Below are positions 43,934-52,711 of a DNA stretch of 64,000 nucleotides, piece after piece. The notes below the pieces were generated by a model. The model saw nothing but the letters and a program-made list of their open reading frames with translations, was not told the origin of the DNA and ran no database searches. The translations under genes and the position numbers were made by a program. Within the stretch, counting starts at the first letter, position 1. Each line of letters starts with the position of its first letter. This stretch comes from Lachnospiraceae bacterium (GTDB lineage: Bacteria; Bacillota; Clostridia; Lachnospirales; Lachnospiraceae), in contig JAAUZH010000009.1 in the NCBI GenBank assembly GCA_014804675.1, positions 259,585 through 323,584 on the forward strand, read 5' to 3'.

Positions 43934-44224
43934 ATGGCTAGTACAATTCAAGTAAGAGTAGAGGATGATTTAAAGAAAAAATCAGATTCGTTGTTTAGAG
44001 ATTTGGGAACTGATACAACAACTGCTATAAGAATGTTTTTGACACAGGCGGTTGCGGTGAATGGATTTCCTTTTGAGATAAAAAGGCAGACAGCAGAGGC
44101 TAATCCTTATGCACCGATGACAGAAGAAGAGATGCTTGCAAAACTGAAGAAATCCAGGGAACAGGGAAAGTATCGGGATGCAGAGGATGTGATTTCCGAT
44201 ATGAGGTCAAAGTATGGATTATAA
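43934..44224 (+). CDS. RelB/DinJ-family antitoxin
   Basis: 96 residues from ATG 43934 (GGAGG upstream). The N-terminal ribbon-helix-helix (STIQVRVEDDLKKKSDSLFRDLGTDTTTAIRMFL) is the DNA-binding half, and the C-terminal tail (PYAPMTEEEMLAKLKKS...) is the toxin-binding part. It should neutralise the overlapping toxin and repress its own promoter at the upstream palindrome. It overlaps the toxin gene by 11 nt. Confidence 0.92.
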   Translation: MASTIQVRVEDDLKKKSDSLFRDLGTDTTTAIRMFLTQAVAVNGFPFEIKRQTAEANPYAPMTEEEMLAKLKKSREQGKYRDAEDVISDMRSKYGL

Positions 44225-44528
44225 GGTTGTTATGATGGAAGGTGCCCAAGAGGAGCTTGATAGATTCGTTATGTATCTTCTGTTTGAAAAGAAAAGCGAG
44301 CAGGCGGCAAGAAATTTGCTTAATGATTTTGAGACAACAAGTGTAAGTTTATCAAATATTGCCGGAAGATTGAAACTATGTGACAATCCTAAGTTGAAAG
44401 AATTAGGATACAGACGTATAAACTTTTTATCCCATAGATATTTTATGCTTTATCGAATCGTAGGAAATACTGTTTTTGTGGACAATATTTTTCATGAATT
44501 GCATGATTATGAGAATACAATGAATTAA
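44214..44528 (+). CDS. RelE/ParE-family toxin
   Basis: 104 residues with the RelE/ParE fold pattern: a long helix AQEELDRFVMYL, then beta-strands ending in YRRINFLSHRYFMLYRIVGNTVFVDNIFHELHDYE. The closing segment is typical of this superfamily. mRNA interferase or gyrase-inhibitor activity cannot be distinguished from sequence. It is cotranscribed with the antitoxin. Confidence 0.9.
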   Translation: MDYKVVMMEGAQEELDRFVMYLLFEKKSEQAARNLLNDFETTSVSLSNIAGRLKLCDNPKLKELGYRRINFLSHRYFMLYRIVGNTVFVDNIFHELHDYENTMN

Positions 44529-44586
44529 TTTTTATAGCTGATGGGCGGGTCAGAGATTGTATGGCACTGTGTACTTTTGGTAAGAC

Positions 44587-44973
44587 TTGGGGCGAAAAGC
44601 ACATTTTGACATTGTTTCCGGAGTTCATAAAAGCAGCAAAGGAAAATGTATCTTCACTTTATCCAGTCGAGCATACTTACATAGTGAAGCTAAGGCAAAT
44701 TTTTTTAAATATCATTATCAGCAGTTAAAGCCCTCTTGCTGTGATGTATTTATTTGGATAGGCGTATGTAGGGATGATTTGATTTATTGGGTACTGGCCA
44801 GTGATGAATTACAGAAGACTGGAAAACTTGGTTCTCAGCATTGAAATGAAAATACAGGTGTTGCAGGAGCCGCTGTCTTTGAAGGGCAGATGTTTATGAC
44901 AGAAGAAGAGCTGAGTCCTTTTTTAGTAGAAGAAAAAGATATTTTGAATGCTGTCAAGAGAAAAGGCAAATAA
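44587..44973 (+). pseudogene. Broken gene of unknown function
   Basis: Frame 44587-44844 reads SKGKCIFTLSSRAYLHSEAKANFFKYHYQ and a hydrophobic DVFIWIGVCRDDLIYWVLAS, then stops. A second frame from about 44842 continues NENTGVAGAAVFEGQMFMTEEELSPFL to a TAA at 44971-44973. The two look like parts of one protein of at least 130 residues with a frameshift between them. The family is not recognised; restriction- or phage-related context is likely. Confidence 0.5.
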
Positions 44974-45018
44974 GAGATTGAGCCAATGGAGATATGGTTG
45001 TCTTCATTGGCTCTTGTT

Positions 45019-45437
45019 TTATACTAAGAATTTGTTCTCATCATCTACGGCTTTTTTGATTGTGTTTCGTTTGTGGTCTGAAAGGTGGAAAAGCTCGAAA
45101 ATCATGTCATCTAATTCGTCGTAAAGTTCAGTAGCTTTCTCGATGGCTTGCCCTTGGATTAAAAGTTCGGTAATTGCAATGATTCTATCCTGGATTTCTG
45201 TATTCACCATAGGAATTGGTATGTTCTCAATATGTGAGCGCAATACTTTGACTGAATTGAATTCTTTTTTTGTAAATAAACTGTACAACTTTGGAATTGA
45301 GCAGGGCCAGTATGTATTTTAGCACCTTCGAGTTTAGGAATAACAATGTTGCAACTATTTAAGGAAAGAGTCTGCTTATCGTCATATGCGAAAACCAACT
45401 GACTACATATGAAACGATAAATAATTTTTCAGATATC
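45019..45437 (-). pseudogene. C-terminal remnant of an Eco57I/TaqI-type methylase-specificity protein
   Basis: On the minus strand FICSQLVFAYDDKQTLSLNSCNIVIPKLEG (from about 45430) continues after a frameshift as FTKKEFNSVKVLRSHIENIPIP...EIQDRIIAI, ending at 45019. These are hallmarks of the TaqI-like C-terminal specificity domain of Eco57I-type enzymes. A stop precedes the frame at about 45436, and at least one frameshift lies near 45250-45290. The methyltransferase core is absent from the window. Confidence 0.72.
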
Positions 45438-45439
45438 TT

Positions 45440-45682
45440 CCAAACGTGCACGGGTATACAAAGCGATAAAAGCCTTATTGAAATGTCCGCCGGAGCTATC
45501 GGATCCGTGTCAAAGGTATTACCGAAAAGCAGCTCTTTATAGAGTCTTACAGAGTCAAAAGCGGCATCGTCCAAAGAGGTCTTTGGGTTGATGAGTGGAT
45601 GTGCAGCGAAGAAATCCTGCAGTGTTGGAATGAGAAGTTGAGCATGGCGCTGTGGAAGTGTCATGGGAAAAGAAATAGACAT
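45440..45682 (-). pseudogene. Unidentified gene fragment
   Basis: A minus-strand frame from ATG 45682 (MSISFPMTLPQRHAQLLIPTL) has natural composition for about 80 residues, then reads into the methylase remnant in another frame. No ribosome site precedes it. The family is unknown. It looks like the 5' end of another gene fused by deletion to the methylase remnant. Confidence 0.4.
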
Positions 45683-45830
45683 AGGAAGTAAGCGTATTCG
45701 CTGTTGATATATGACTTTTTATGCATTTTTGGAAAATTAGGGGCTTATGTTATGGGCTCTATGTATTTTATTTTTGCAGGGGATATTATACACGTTGACT
45801 TAGTCAAAGAGTGAACTATCATGACAAAAG

Positions 45831-45898
45831 AAATTTCACAAGAAAATTTCACAAGAAAAGATATCACTTATTGACAAAATGTGATACAATATTATCCT
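45831..45898 (+). promoter_or_regulatory. Tandem 13-mer and candidate promoter upstream of the DISARM-like island
   Basis: AAATTTCACAAGA occurs twice in direct tandem (45831-45856), then TTGACA (45871-45876), 16-nt spacer, TATCCT (45893-45898). The promoter faces the defence operon but is about 570 nt away. A 55-codon frame (45930-46097) has no ribosome site and is not called; the rest of 45683-46466 is AT-rich with no other recognisable gene. Confidence 0.35.
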
Positions 45899-46187
45899 AG
45901 AACAGAAATACATTAAATAGTACTGGTATTTGACTAAAAATATACACGACTATGATTATCTAAAATGTAAAAAGAATGAGCTTTGTAAACTGATATTTAT
46001 AGGGATTGGTGCGATAACAAAATTGATAAATGATGAGAATGATAAAGAAGTTTTGACAAAAATTTCTATGCGTTGGAGTGATTTTTTGGTGGTGTGACTG
46101 AGATAGTTACTGTTAAGAATTAAAAAAGAAGACTATGCTATTAAAAAATAGTTATAACATGCGACAAGTTAATGATAAAGAGCAAAA

Positions 46188-46218
46188 TAGGTAATTGTGA
46201 AATGAGTTCGCAATTCTT
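46188..46218 (+). repeat. 31-bp flanking repeat, left copy
   Basis: The segment TAGGTAATTGTGAAATGAG begins a 31-nt stretch that recurs at 56227-56257 with only four differences. The core is an imperfect inverted repeat (AATTGTGAA...TTCGCAATT). The two copies bracket a 10-kb operon in direct orientation. Confidence 0.8.
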
Positions 46219-46466
46219 TTACCACAAATTTGTGAGGAGTTGTTCAGTTGTAGCAGAAAAAATAAGCCCGATTTTATGAAGAACACCTATACTAAATGTG
46301 TATAGTGGGAAGAAATGAAAAAATAACTGTAGGTTAGATCACTATGATGTATGAAGGAAAAGACTTGGTTGTAGTAATGAAGATAATATTGAGTATGAAG
46401 AAGAGGGTGATAAATGGGTTTAAACTTAGTTTTGTGTGACAAATAATTTGAAAGAGAGATATTCTT

Positions 46467-47309
46467 ATGAGTGAAAATGAGGAAAGGTTATCTCCTGTCT
46501 TTAAATGGGGAGGAGGTAAACGACAGTTATTAGATGTAATTCTGCCATTAATTCCTCCTCACACCAGATATTATGAACCATTTATGGGTGGAGCGGCTGT
46601 TCTTTTAGGGTTACAACCAGAATATGCCGTAATTAACGACTTTAATGAAGAGTTAATTAATGCCTATAAGGTAATTCGAGATAATCCCGAGGAGCTTATT
46701 AGGTTGCTGGAAATACATAAAGCAAGTAACACAATAGAATATTTTTATAAAATACGTAAATGGGACAGAGATCAAACTATATATTCTGCTCTTACGGATG
46801 TGGAAAAAGCTGCAAGAACAATATATCTTAATCGAACTTGTTTCAATGGCTTATATAGAGTAAATAAGCAAGGGAATTTTAATACACCATGTGGGAAATA
46901 CAAAAATCCTGAGATAGTAAATGCAGGGAGAATTCGTGCTATACATGAGTATTTTTCAACTAATAGAATAGATATTCGTTGTGGAGACTATAAAAATGCA
47001 CTGAAATATATTAGGGAGGGTGCTTTTGTATATTTTGATCCACCATATATGCCACCAGAAAATGGAGATGAAACTTTTACAAGTTATACAGTTAATGGAT
47101 TTGATGAAGAAAAGCAAAAGGAACTTAAGACCGTGTGTGATTCGCTTACAGCGAAGGGAGTAAAGTTTATGCTATCAAATTCGAGCTGTAGTTTTACAAG
47201 AGAACTTTATAAGGATTATAACATTGAAATAGTCAAAGCTCGTAGGTATGTGAGTGCAGATGTTGAAAAGAGAAGTTTAATAGATGAGATTTTAGTTACA
47301 AACTATTAA
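46467..47309 (+). CDS. dam: DNA adenine methylase (Dam, D12 class)
   Basis: 280 residues. FKWGGGKRQLLDVI (SAM-binding start), YYEPFMGGAAV, NDFNEELI, RTIYLNRTCFNGLYR (target recognition region) and the catalytic DPPY in YFDPPYMP are all present. It methylates adenine N6, probably at a GATC-like site, though specificity is unproven. As first gene of a DISARM-like cluster it probably marks host DNA as self. AAGAGAG precedes the ATG. Spacing to the helicase gene is 20 nt. Confidence 0.93.
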   Translation: MSENEERLSPVFKWGGGKRQLLDVILPLIPPHTRYYEPFMGGAAVLLGLQPEYAVINDFNEELINAYKVIRDNPEELIRLLEIHKASNTIEYFYKIRKWDRDQTIYSALTDVEKAARTIYLNRTCFNGLYRVNKQGNFNTPCGKYKNPEIVNAGRIRAIHEYFSTNRIDIRCGDYKNALKYIREGAFVYFDPPYMPPENGDETFTSYTVNGFDEEKQKELKTVCDSLTAKGVKFMLSNSSCSFTRELYKDYNIEIVKARRYVSADVEKRSLIDEILVTNY

Positions 47310-47329
47310 CATTAAATAGAGGTGAGAAA

Positions 47330-49297
47330 ATGGCTCTTAGATTGTGGCCGAAAGATTTTGAAAGAAAAGAACATATTACAAAAGAAGAAAAGGCTTTATT
47401 GAGGAATGCTGCGCAAAATCTAAGTGATGGCCATTTTGCGATAGGAATAGATCCGGTTGGAATGAGTTCTGCAAAGGTTCATATGGGATTTTATATTTCT
47501 CCAGATAAAGGGTTACTGACATTTTCTATATATACTAATAAGTTGGAACCAACATTAAAAGATGCTTATTCAAATTATGTACTCATGGTGGAAGAAAAGA
47601 TATATAAGCGCTTGCTGGATTCCAAGGTGCTTATCGTAAGGGATGGGGATAACAAGGTATTAAAATTCCCATATAAACATGCAATTATTTTTGCAAATGA
47701 GAAGCCTATGTCTTTACGTGGAGAGTGCGATGGGTTGAAAGATTTGGTTCCATTTGTATATATGCAATTTCTTTCGCCGCTGGGACAAAACAAAAGTATT
47801 CTTAGAAGAGGTGAACTTGATATTGCGAAGAGTTCTAGAAAACCCTATGCTTCAGAATTTAAGAAGCTTAGCGAACAGGAATGCCGTGCGATTTTTGAAA
47901 GAATTGCACCTGAATATACTGTAATTATGAATGAGAAAGAACATGTGGAAGTCATACAAGCAAAGGCAATTCCTTCAGAGCAAGACTTTAAGATAACAGG
48001 AAAAGAATTGGAATACAAGACATTCTTTTTGGACGAATATCAAGTTGCTCAGGTAAATGATATGGGAAAAGGTCATAGGGTTCTTCTTGCCAATCCTGGG
48101 GCTGGAAAGAGTGTGTTACTTTTATCAAAGGCATTTAAATATGCCAGTTTATATAAGGGTTCAAAAGTTTTACTAACATGTTTTAATAGTAACCTTGCAG
48201 ATTCTTATGTGTTTAAGAAAAGTTGTGCAAATTTTGGGAATAATGGAAATTTATACATAATGACGCTTCATAAGCTTGTTAAAAGACTTTTTGAAGATTG
48301 TATTCATAAACGTTGTGATTCTAATATAGCAACGCCAGAAGAAATACAAGAATGCTTAAATAGAGTTCGGTCTGGAGAGATAAAGGTGAGGTTTAAAGCA
48401 ATCTTTATTGATGAAGTCCAAATTTTTGAACCAATTTATTTAGAACTATGTTATGCGCTTTTGGAAAAGAGTGAGAATGCAGTTTTTTTGATGGCTGGTG
48501 ACCTTAATCAGACGGTGCGTTCGCAGAGTCGTAGAGGAGATGCACCATGGAAAAAAATAAATGGTGTGACTTTGGATTTTACGGGGCGTGTGAAATATAT
48601 TGAAAAGAATTATCGTAACAGTAAGCAAATAGGAGCATTTTTGAACCGGATGCTCTGTTATATGAATAAACATATGGAAAAAATGAATATGATTAGTATG
48701 AAGGAATTTGCGTATGACTCATTTGAACTAGGAAATCATGATGGGGTAGCACTTAAGATTCAGACGGGAATAGAAAGAACTAAGATACAAGTCTCTGTTT
48801 TAGCGGCTATAAAGGAAATAGTATCAAAATATCATGTTGGATATTCTGATATTGCTGTGCTATTTCCGTTTAAGGATAACAAATCATTAAACTATCATTT
48901 TATGTACTGGTTAACATCGGCAATGGATAAAGAAGATATATCCTATTCACTGATAACTCAACCAATCGATGGAGGTCAATCTAAAGTGCGGTATAGTAAG
49001 ACAAATGGAGTAGTAGTTTCTACAATCGATTCTTCTTTAGGATTGGATTTTAAGGCTGTAATTGTAGCTGGTCTATATCCATACAATTATTTTTTTACCG
49101 ATAAGGGAGAAAAAGTACAAATCGCGTCTTGGGAGAAGATTGGAAAACTTGGACAACATGAGAGGGAGAAGGTGCAGATTCAGATTCGTAAGATTTATAC
49201 TGCATGTTCTAGAGCAAGAGATATTCTGTATGTCTTGAGCGACTTGAGAACTAATTCACCGATGGAAGAAATTTTGACAAAAGCAAAGGAGAAGTAA
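47330..49297 (+). CDS. Superfamily 1 (UvrD-like) helicase with N-terminal nuclease-like region
   Basis: 655 residues. The N-terminal about 230 residues include RKPYASEFKKLS and could be a degenerate nuclease or binding domain. The helicase part has Walker A ANPGAGKSVLLL (about 254-265), Walker B AIFIDEVQIFE (about 356-366), motif VEKNYRNS-like YIEKNYRNSK, and C-terminal STIDSSLGLDFKAVIVAGLYPY and YTACSRARD. It abuts drmA (1 nt). Genes like this are not part of the standard DISARM set. GAGGTGAGAA precedes the ATG. Confidence 0.88.
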   Translation: MALRLWPKDFERKEHITKEEKALLRNAAQNLSDGHFAIGIDPVGMSSAKVHMGFYISPDKGLLTFSIYTNKLEPTLKDAYSNYVLMVEEKIYKRLLDSKVLIVRDGDNKVLKFPYKHAIIFANEKPMSLRGECDGLKDLVPFVYMQFLSPLGQNKSILRRGELDIAKSSRKPYASEFKKLSEQECRAIFERIAPEYTVIMNEKEHVEVIQAKAIPSEQDFKITGKELEYKTFFLDEYQVAQVNDMGKGHRVLLANPGAGKSVLLLSKAFKYASLYKGSKVLLTCFNSNLADSYVFKKSCANFGNNGNLYIMTLHKLVKRLFEDCIHKRCDSNIATPEEIQECLNRVRSGEIKVRFKAIFIDEVQIFEPIYLELCYALLEKSENAVFLMAGDLNQTVRSQSRRGDAPWKKINGVTLDFTGRVKYIEKNYRNSKQIGAFLNRMLCYMNKHMEKMNMISMKEFAYDSFELGNHDGVALKIQTGIERTKIQVSVLAAIKEIVSKYHVGYSDIAVLFPFKDNKSLNYHFMYWLTSAMDKEDISYSLITQPIDGGQSKVRYSKTNGVVVSTIDSSLGLDFKAVIVAGLYPYNYFFTDKGEKVQIASWEKIGKLGQHEREKVQIQIRKIYTACSRARDILYVLSDLRTNSPMEEILTKAKEK

Positions 49298-49298
49298 G

Positions 49299-52200
49299 GT
49301 GATAAATAATTACAATATTTTGGCAAAGCATATTGTATCTAAATATTCACGTCGAATATCTGGTAGTGATATAGAGGGTTTATTGATAGGTGAGGATCCT
49401 GCTAAGCGTGTTATGGTGGGGATGCTTGCTGAAAATCGTGTGGATAATTCTTTGACGGGAGGATACAAAGAGAGCTCAGAGACGAGATTTGAGAGTGTGC
49501 CTTCTATTAGCGTTACTTTTGTTGTTAAGAAGGGATCAACTGGATCGATTCACATCATTCCGCAAGGGCTTTTGTTTTATTCTGTTTCATCAAATTATGA
49601 GAAATCTGTTGAATATGTATTACAGTCATATTCTGAAAAGGATAGACAGACTTACACAACAATAGATGAATTGTGTGATAAATATGCTGATCAAAAGTTG
49701 CCTCTTCCCAAAAACTACAAAACGATAGATATTGCTGAATATATGGGAGATGGAATTGAAATCTCCTCCTCTGAGTTTAAAACGGGAAGAAAAAGTTTGG
49801 AACGGTTAATAAGTGAAAAATTGCATGTATTGAAAGACCAGATTATGCAAGAAATCAGGATTGTGCCAGATATGAATATCTCGTTTTTGGACTTGAAAAC
49901 TAAGAAACGCTTTGAAGCGAGGAGTACTGCCAAGGAAGAAATGTCCTATCCTAATTGGAAAATTGACATTCTTTGTAGCATCACGGAGGAGGCAGACTCT
50001 TACAGATTTCTCTTACAGATGGTCAATAATACTGTAACACAGAATAATATAGATATTGGATATGTACCTAGGATTTTTAATGCAGGAATTCGGATCATTG
50101 GGGATGATGGAATAGAATTTCAAGATATTGAGTTGGACTATTTCAAAAATAGCTATAAAAAGCGTCAATTAATTTATGCAGTTGCAGAAAATACATCAGT
50201 AAAATTTATTCCCGAGAATAATGAGATTCAAACAGATAATATTCCTTTGTATTATCAAAATCGTCTTAGAACTAAGGATCAGTTTAATCAATATATTACA
50301 TTTAAAAAATTAATTGAGAATCCAGTTGGGAATCTTAGAAAAATCCATACAGAGATGCTAAAGGATTATGCAAAAAGGGAGCAGGAATTTCAGCAAACCA
50401 AATTTGTGACCTCTGTGGCAAGGGAAAAATTTCAAAAGGATTTAGATACATATAAGCAGGAGATTGATCGCTTTGATCGAGGTATTAAGCAGATTGAATT
50501 TAAGGATTGGGTAAAAAAGGCATTCATTTATATGAATAAGACATTTAATACCAAGATTGATGGAGAGCATAGAAACATTTCTGGATGGAGACTATTTCAG
50601 ATAGTATTTATTGTGTCTTTGATATGTGAAATGATTCGTAGTGAATATAAAGATGATTCGACTCTTCTTCAAGCTGATATCGAAGTGGCAAATTTATTGT
50701 ACTTCCCTACCGGTGGTGGTAAGACAGAAGCCTTTTTAGGTTGCTGTGTTTTCGATATGTTCTTTGATCGATTAAGAGGGAAAGAACATGGGACTACAGC
50801 AATGATTAAATATCCTTTACGTTTACTGGCAGTACAACAGTTAGAGCGTGTGCTTGTTATTATTATGAAGGCAAATATTGTAAGAGAAGCTTCTGACGAA
50901 ATGAAGAACACAAAGAAATTCGAAGTGGGATTTTTTGTTGGTAAGAGTAATACACCAAATAGTATTTCTACTAGAGAACCTTTAAGTGATAGAGGAAATT
51001 CTCATGGTGGAAAGGGGCTTATTCTTGAAAGCGATAAAGGGACTTTAAATGAGTATTATCGCTTTATTGATATTTGTCCTATTTGTGGAAAAAAACAGAT
51101 CGGGATGAGATTTAACAGGATAACTTGGAAATTGGAGCATTATTGCGGTAATTCGGAATGTAATGTGGAAGAGCTGCCATTACTGATTGTGGATAATGAG
51201 ATTTATAGATACATGCCTTCTATTGTTGTGAGTACTATCGACAAGATGGCAATGCTTGGAACCACTAATGAGTTTAAGATGTTATTTGGTCAAGTAAAGA
51301 AATGGTGCCCTATTCACGGATTCTCTTGTCAATCAAAATGTTTGATTAATAAGGAAGGCTGCAAGGAGGTATTGAGAAATATTAATTTACTGAAGGATCC
51401 GATTCCAACTTTGTTTATTCAAGATGAGATGCACCTTGTTAAGGAAAGTCTTGGCACCTTTGATGCTCACTACGAGTCTTTTGTAAACTATTACGCTAAG
51501 AACCTTGTATCGCAGGAGCAGAGAAAGCAGATCTGCTTTGTTGGAGCGACTGCGACCATTTCCATGTATGAGGAACATATTCGCCACCTTTATCATATGG
51601 CAGGTAGAAGATTTCCTTGCGAATACCCTTCAATGATCAGTGGAAATGATTTTTATTCATATACTGATATGGAAGATATCACAAGAATTATTTTGGGATA
51701 TGCGCCGTATGGCAGATCTATTACAAATGGAATGTGGGAGTCTGTTTATATTATGAGGACAATTCTCTATTCATTGATTGTAAATGTCTATGAGGCTTAT
51801 AAAGAGTTGCAGACGGAAGGTTTTGATGGGACCGTAGATGACCTTAAGGGAATGCTTTATGACTATTGGATTGAGCTCGTATATAACAATCGTAAGCAGG
51901 ATGCTATGGAGCTTGAAAACTCATTTCAAAATCAGGGTAATAACTACTTGGAGGAAAAAGGAATTCCGAAGTTCAAGATTGAACAGATGACCAGTGATGT
52001 GGATTTTCAGACGGTTAGAAAAACTTTGTTTGATATCCAATCAAATCGAGGGGAACTTGAAAGTATAAATCTTTTGCTAGCCACAAGTACAATTTCTCAT
52101 GGTGTCGATGAGGATTCATTTAATATTATGTATTTTTTTGGTATGCCAAATAACAATGCGGAATATATTCAAGCATATTCAAGAACTGGGCGTAAGTATA

Positions 52201-52700
52201 CGGGGATAGTTATTGATGTAATCCGCTTGATGAGAATCCGTGACAGATCATATCTTAAGAATTTTGTTATATTTCATCAAAACAAGGATGATTTGGTAGA
52301 GGCTGTTCCTATCAATAGATGGGCTAAAAATGCAATTTATAGTACTTTGCCAGGAATTTTATCTGCATTATTGATGCAATACTATACGGTGAAGAATGGA
52401 CTTGACTCTTTATATCGTGCAGTGAACTTGAAAAAGCTTCTTCTCGGAGGAAAGATTAAAGAAGACGAGGTCATAGAGCATATAATTGGTGCTTATGCTT
52501 GTAATGATATTGAAAAGCTTTCGTTCGCCTATAAAGAAGTCATTGAAGAGGAAGTGCACCGTGTTCTTGATGGGATCGCAAATGGCAATTTTCAAAAGGA
52601 TGAATTTTTAAGTGATGCTATTGCAAAATATACTCATGGTAAGAAGAGACCAATGATCAGTCTGCGTGATACAGAGGAACAGATTGAGATAAAAATTTGA
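49299..52700 (+). CDS. drmA: DISARM helicase DrmA
   Basis: 1133 residues. Walker A LYFPTGGGKTEAF near residue 470, zinc-knuckle cysteines (CPICGKK...CGNSEC near 610-640; CPIHGFSCQSKC near 675), DE-x-H box IQDEMHLVKE near 706, and ATSTISHGVDEDSF...QAYSRTGR (about 927-970) fit the DrmA helicase of DISARM. It is expected to bind DNA and work with DrmB on incoming phage DNA. The start is GTG at 49299, 1 nt after the previous stop. GC is lower than housekeeping neighbours. Confidence 0.9.
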   Translation: MINNYNILAKHIVSKYSRRISGSDIEGLLIGEDPAKRVMVGMLAENRVDNSLTGGYKESSETRFESVPSISVTFVVKKGSTGSIHIIPQGLLFYSVSSNYEKSVEYVLQSYSEKDRQTYTTIDELCDKYADQKLPLPKNYKTIDIAEYMGDGIEISSSEFKTGRKSLERLISEKLHVLKDQIMQEIRIVPDMNISFLDLKTKKRFEARSTAKEEMSYPNWKIDILCSITEEADSYRFLLQMVNNTVTQNNIDIGYVPRIFNAGIRIIGDDGIEFQDIELDYFKNSYKKRQLIYAVAENTSVKFIPENNEIQTDNIPLYYQNRLRTKDQFNQYITFKKLIENPVGNLRKIHTEMLKDYAKREQEFQQTKFVTSVAREKFQKDLDTYKQEIDRFDRGIKQIEFKDWVKKAFIYMNKTFNTKIDGEHRNISGWRLFQIVFIVSLICEMIRSEYKDDSTLLQADIEVANLLYFPTGGGKTEAFLGCCVFDMFFDRLRGKEHGTTAMIKYPLRLLAVQQLERVLVIIMKANIVREASDEMKNTKKFEVGFFVGKSNTPNSISTREPLSDRGNSHGGKGLILESDKGTLNEYYRFIDICPICGKKQIGMRFNRITWKLEHYCGNSECNVEELPLLIVDNEIYRYMPSIVVSTIDKMAMLGTTNEFKMLFGQVKKWCPIHGFSCQSKCLINKEGCKEVLRNINLLKDPIPTLFIQDEMHLVKESLGTFDAHYESFVNYYAKNLVSQEQRKQICFVGATATISMYEEHIRHLYHMAGRRFPCEYPSMISGNDFYSYTDMEDITRIILGYAPYGRSITNGMWESVYIMRTILYSLIVNVYEAYKELQTEGFDGTVDDLKGMLYDYWIELVYNNRKQDAMELENSFQNQGNNYLEEKGIPKFKIEQMTSDVDFQTVRKTLFDIQSNRGELESINLLLATSTISHGVDEDSFNIMYFFGMPNNNAEYIQAYSRTGRKYTGIVIDVIRLMRIRDRSYLKNFVIFHQNKDDLVEAVPINRWAKNAIYSTLPGILSALLMQYYTVKNGLDSLYRAVNLKKLLLGGKIKEDEVIEHIIGAYACNDIEKLSFAYKEVIEEEVHRVLDGIANGNFQKDEFLSDAIAKYTHGKKRPMISLRDTEEQIEIKI

Positions 52701-52711
52701 GGTGAAGAACG

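Noticed and set aside
45930..46097. 55-codon ORF in the gap before dam
   Set aside because: No ribosome site, TTG start, and no recognised similarity; probably chance or decayed.
46341..46440. Short frames just upstream of dam
   Set aside because: Two competing short frames exist and neither has a clear ribosome site or known motif; might be a decayed regulator, but support is too weak.
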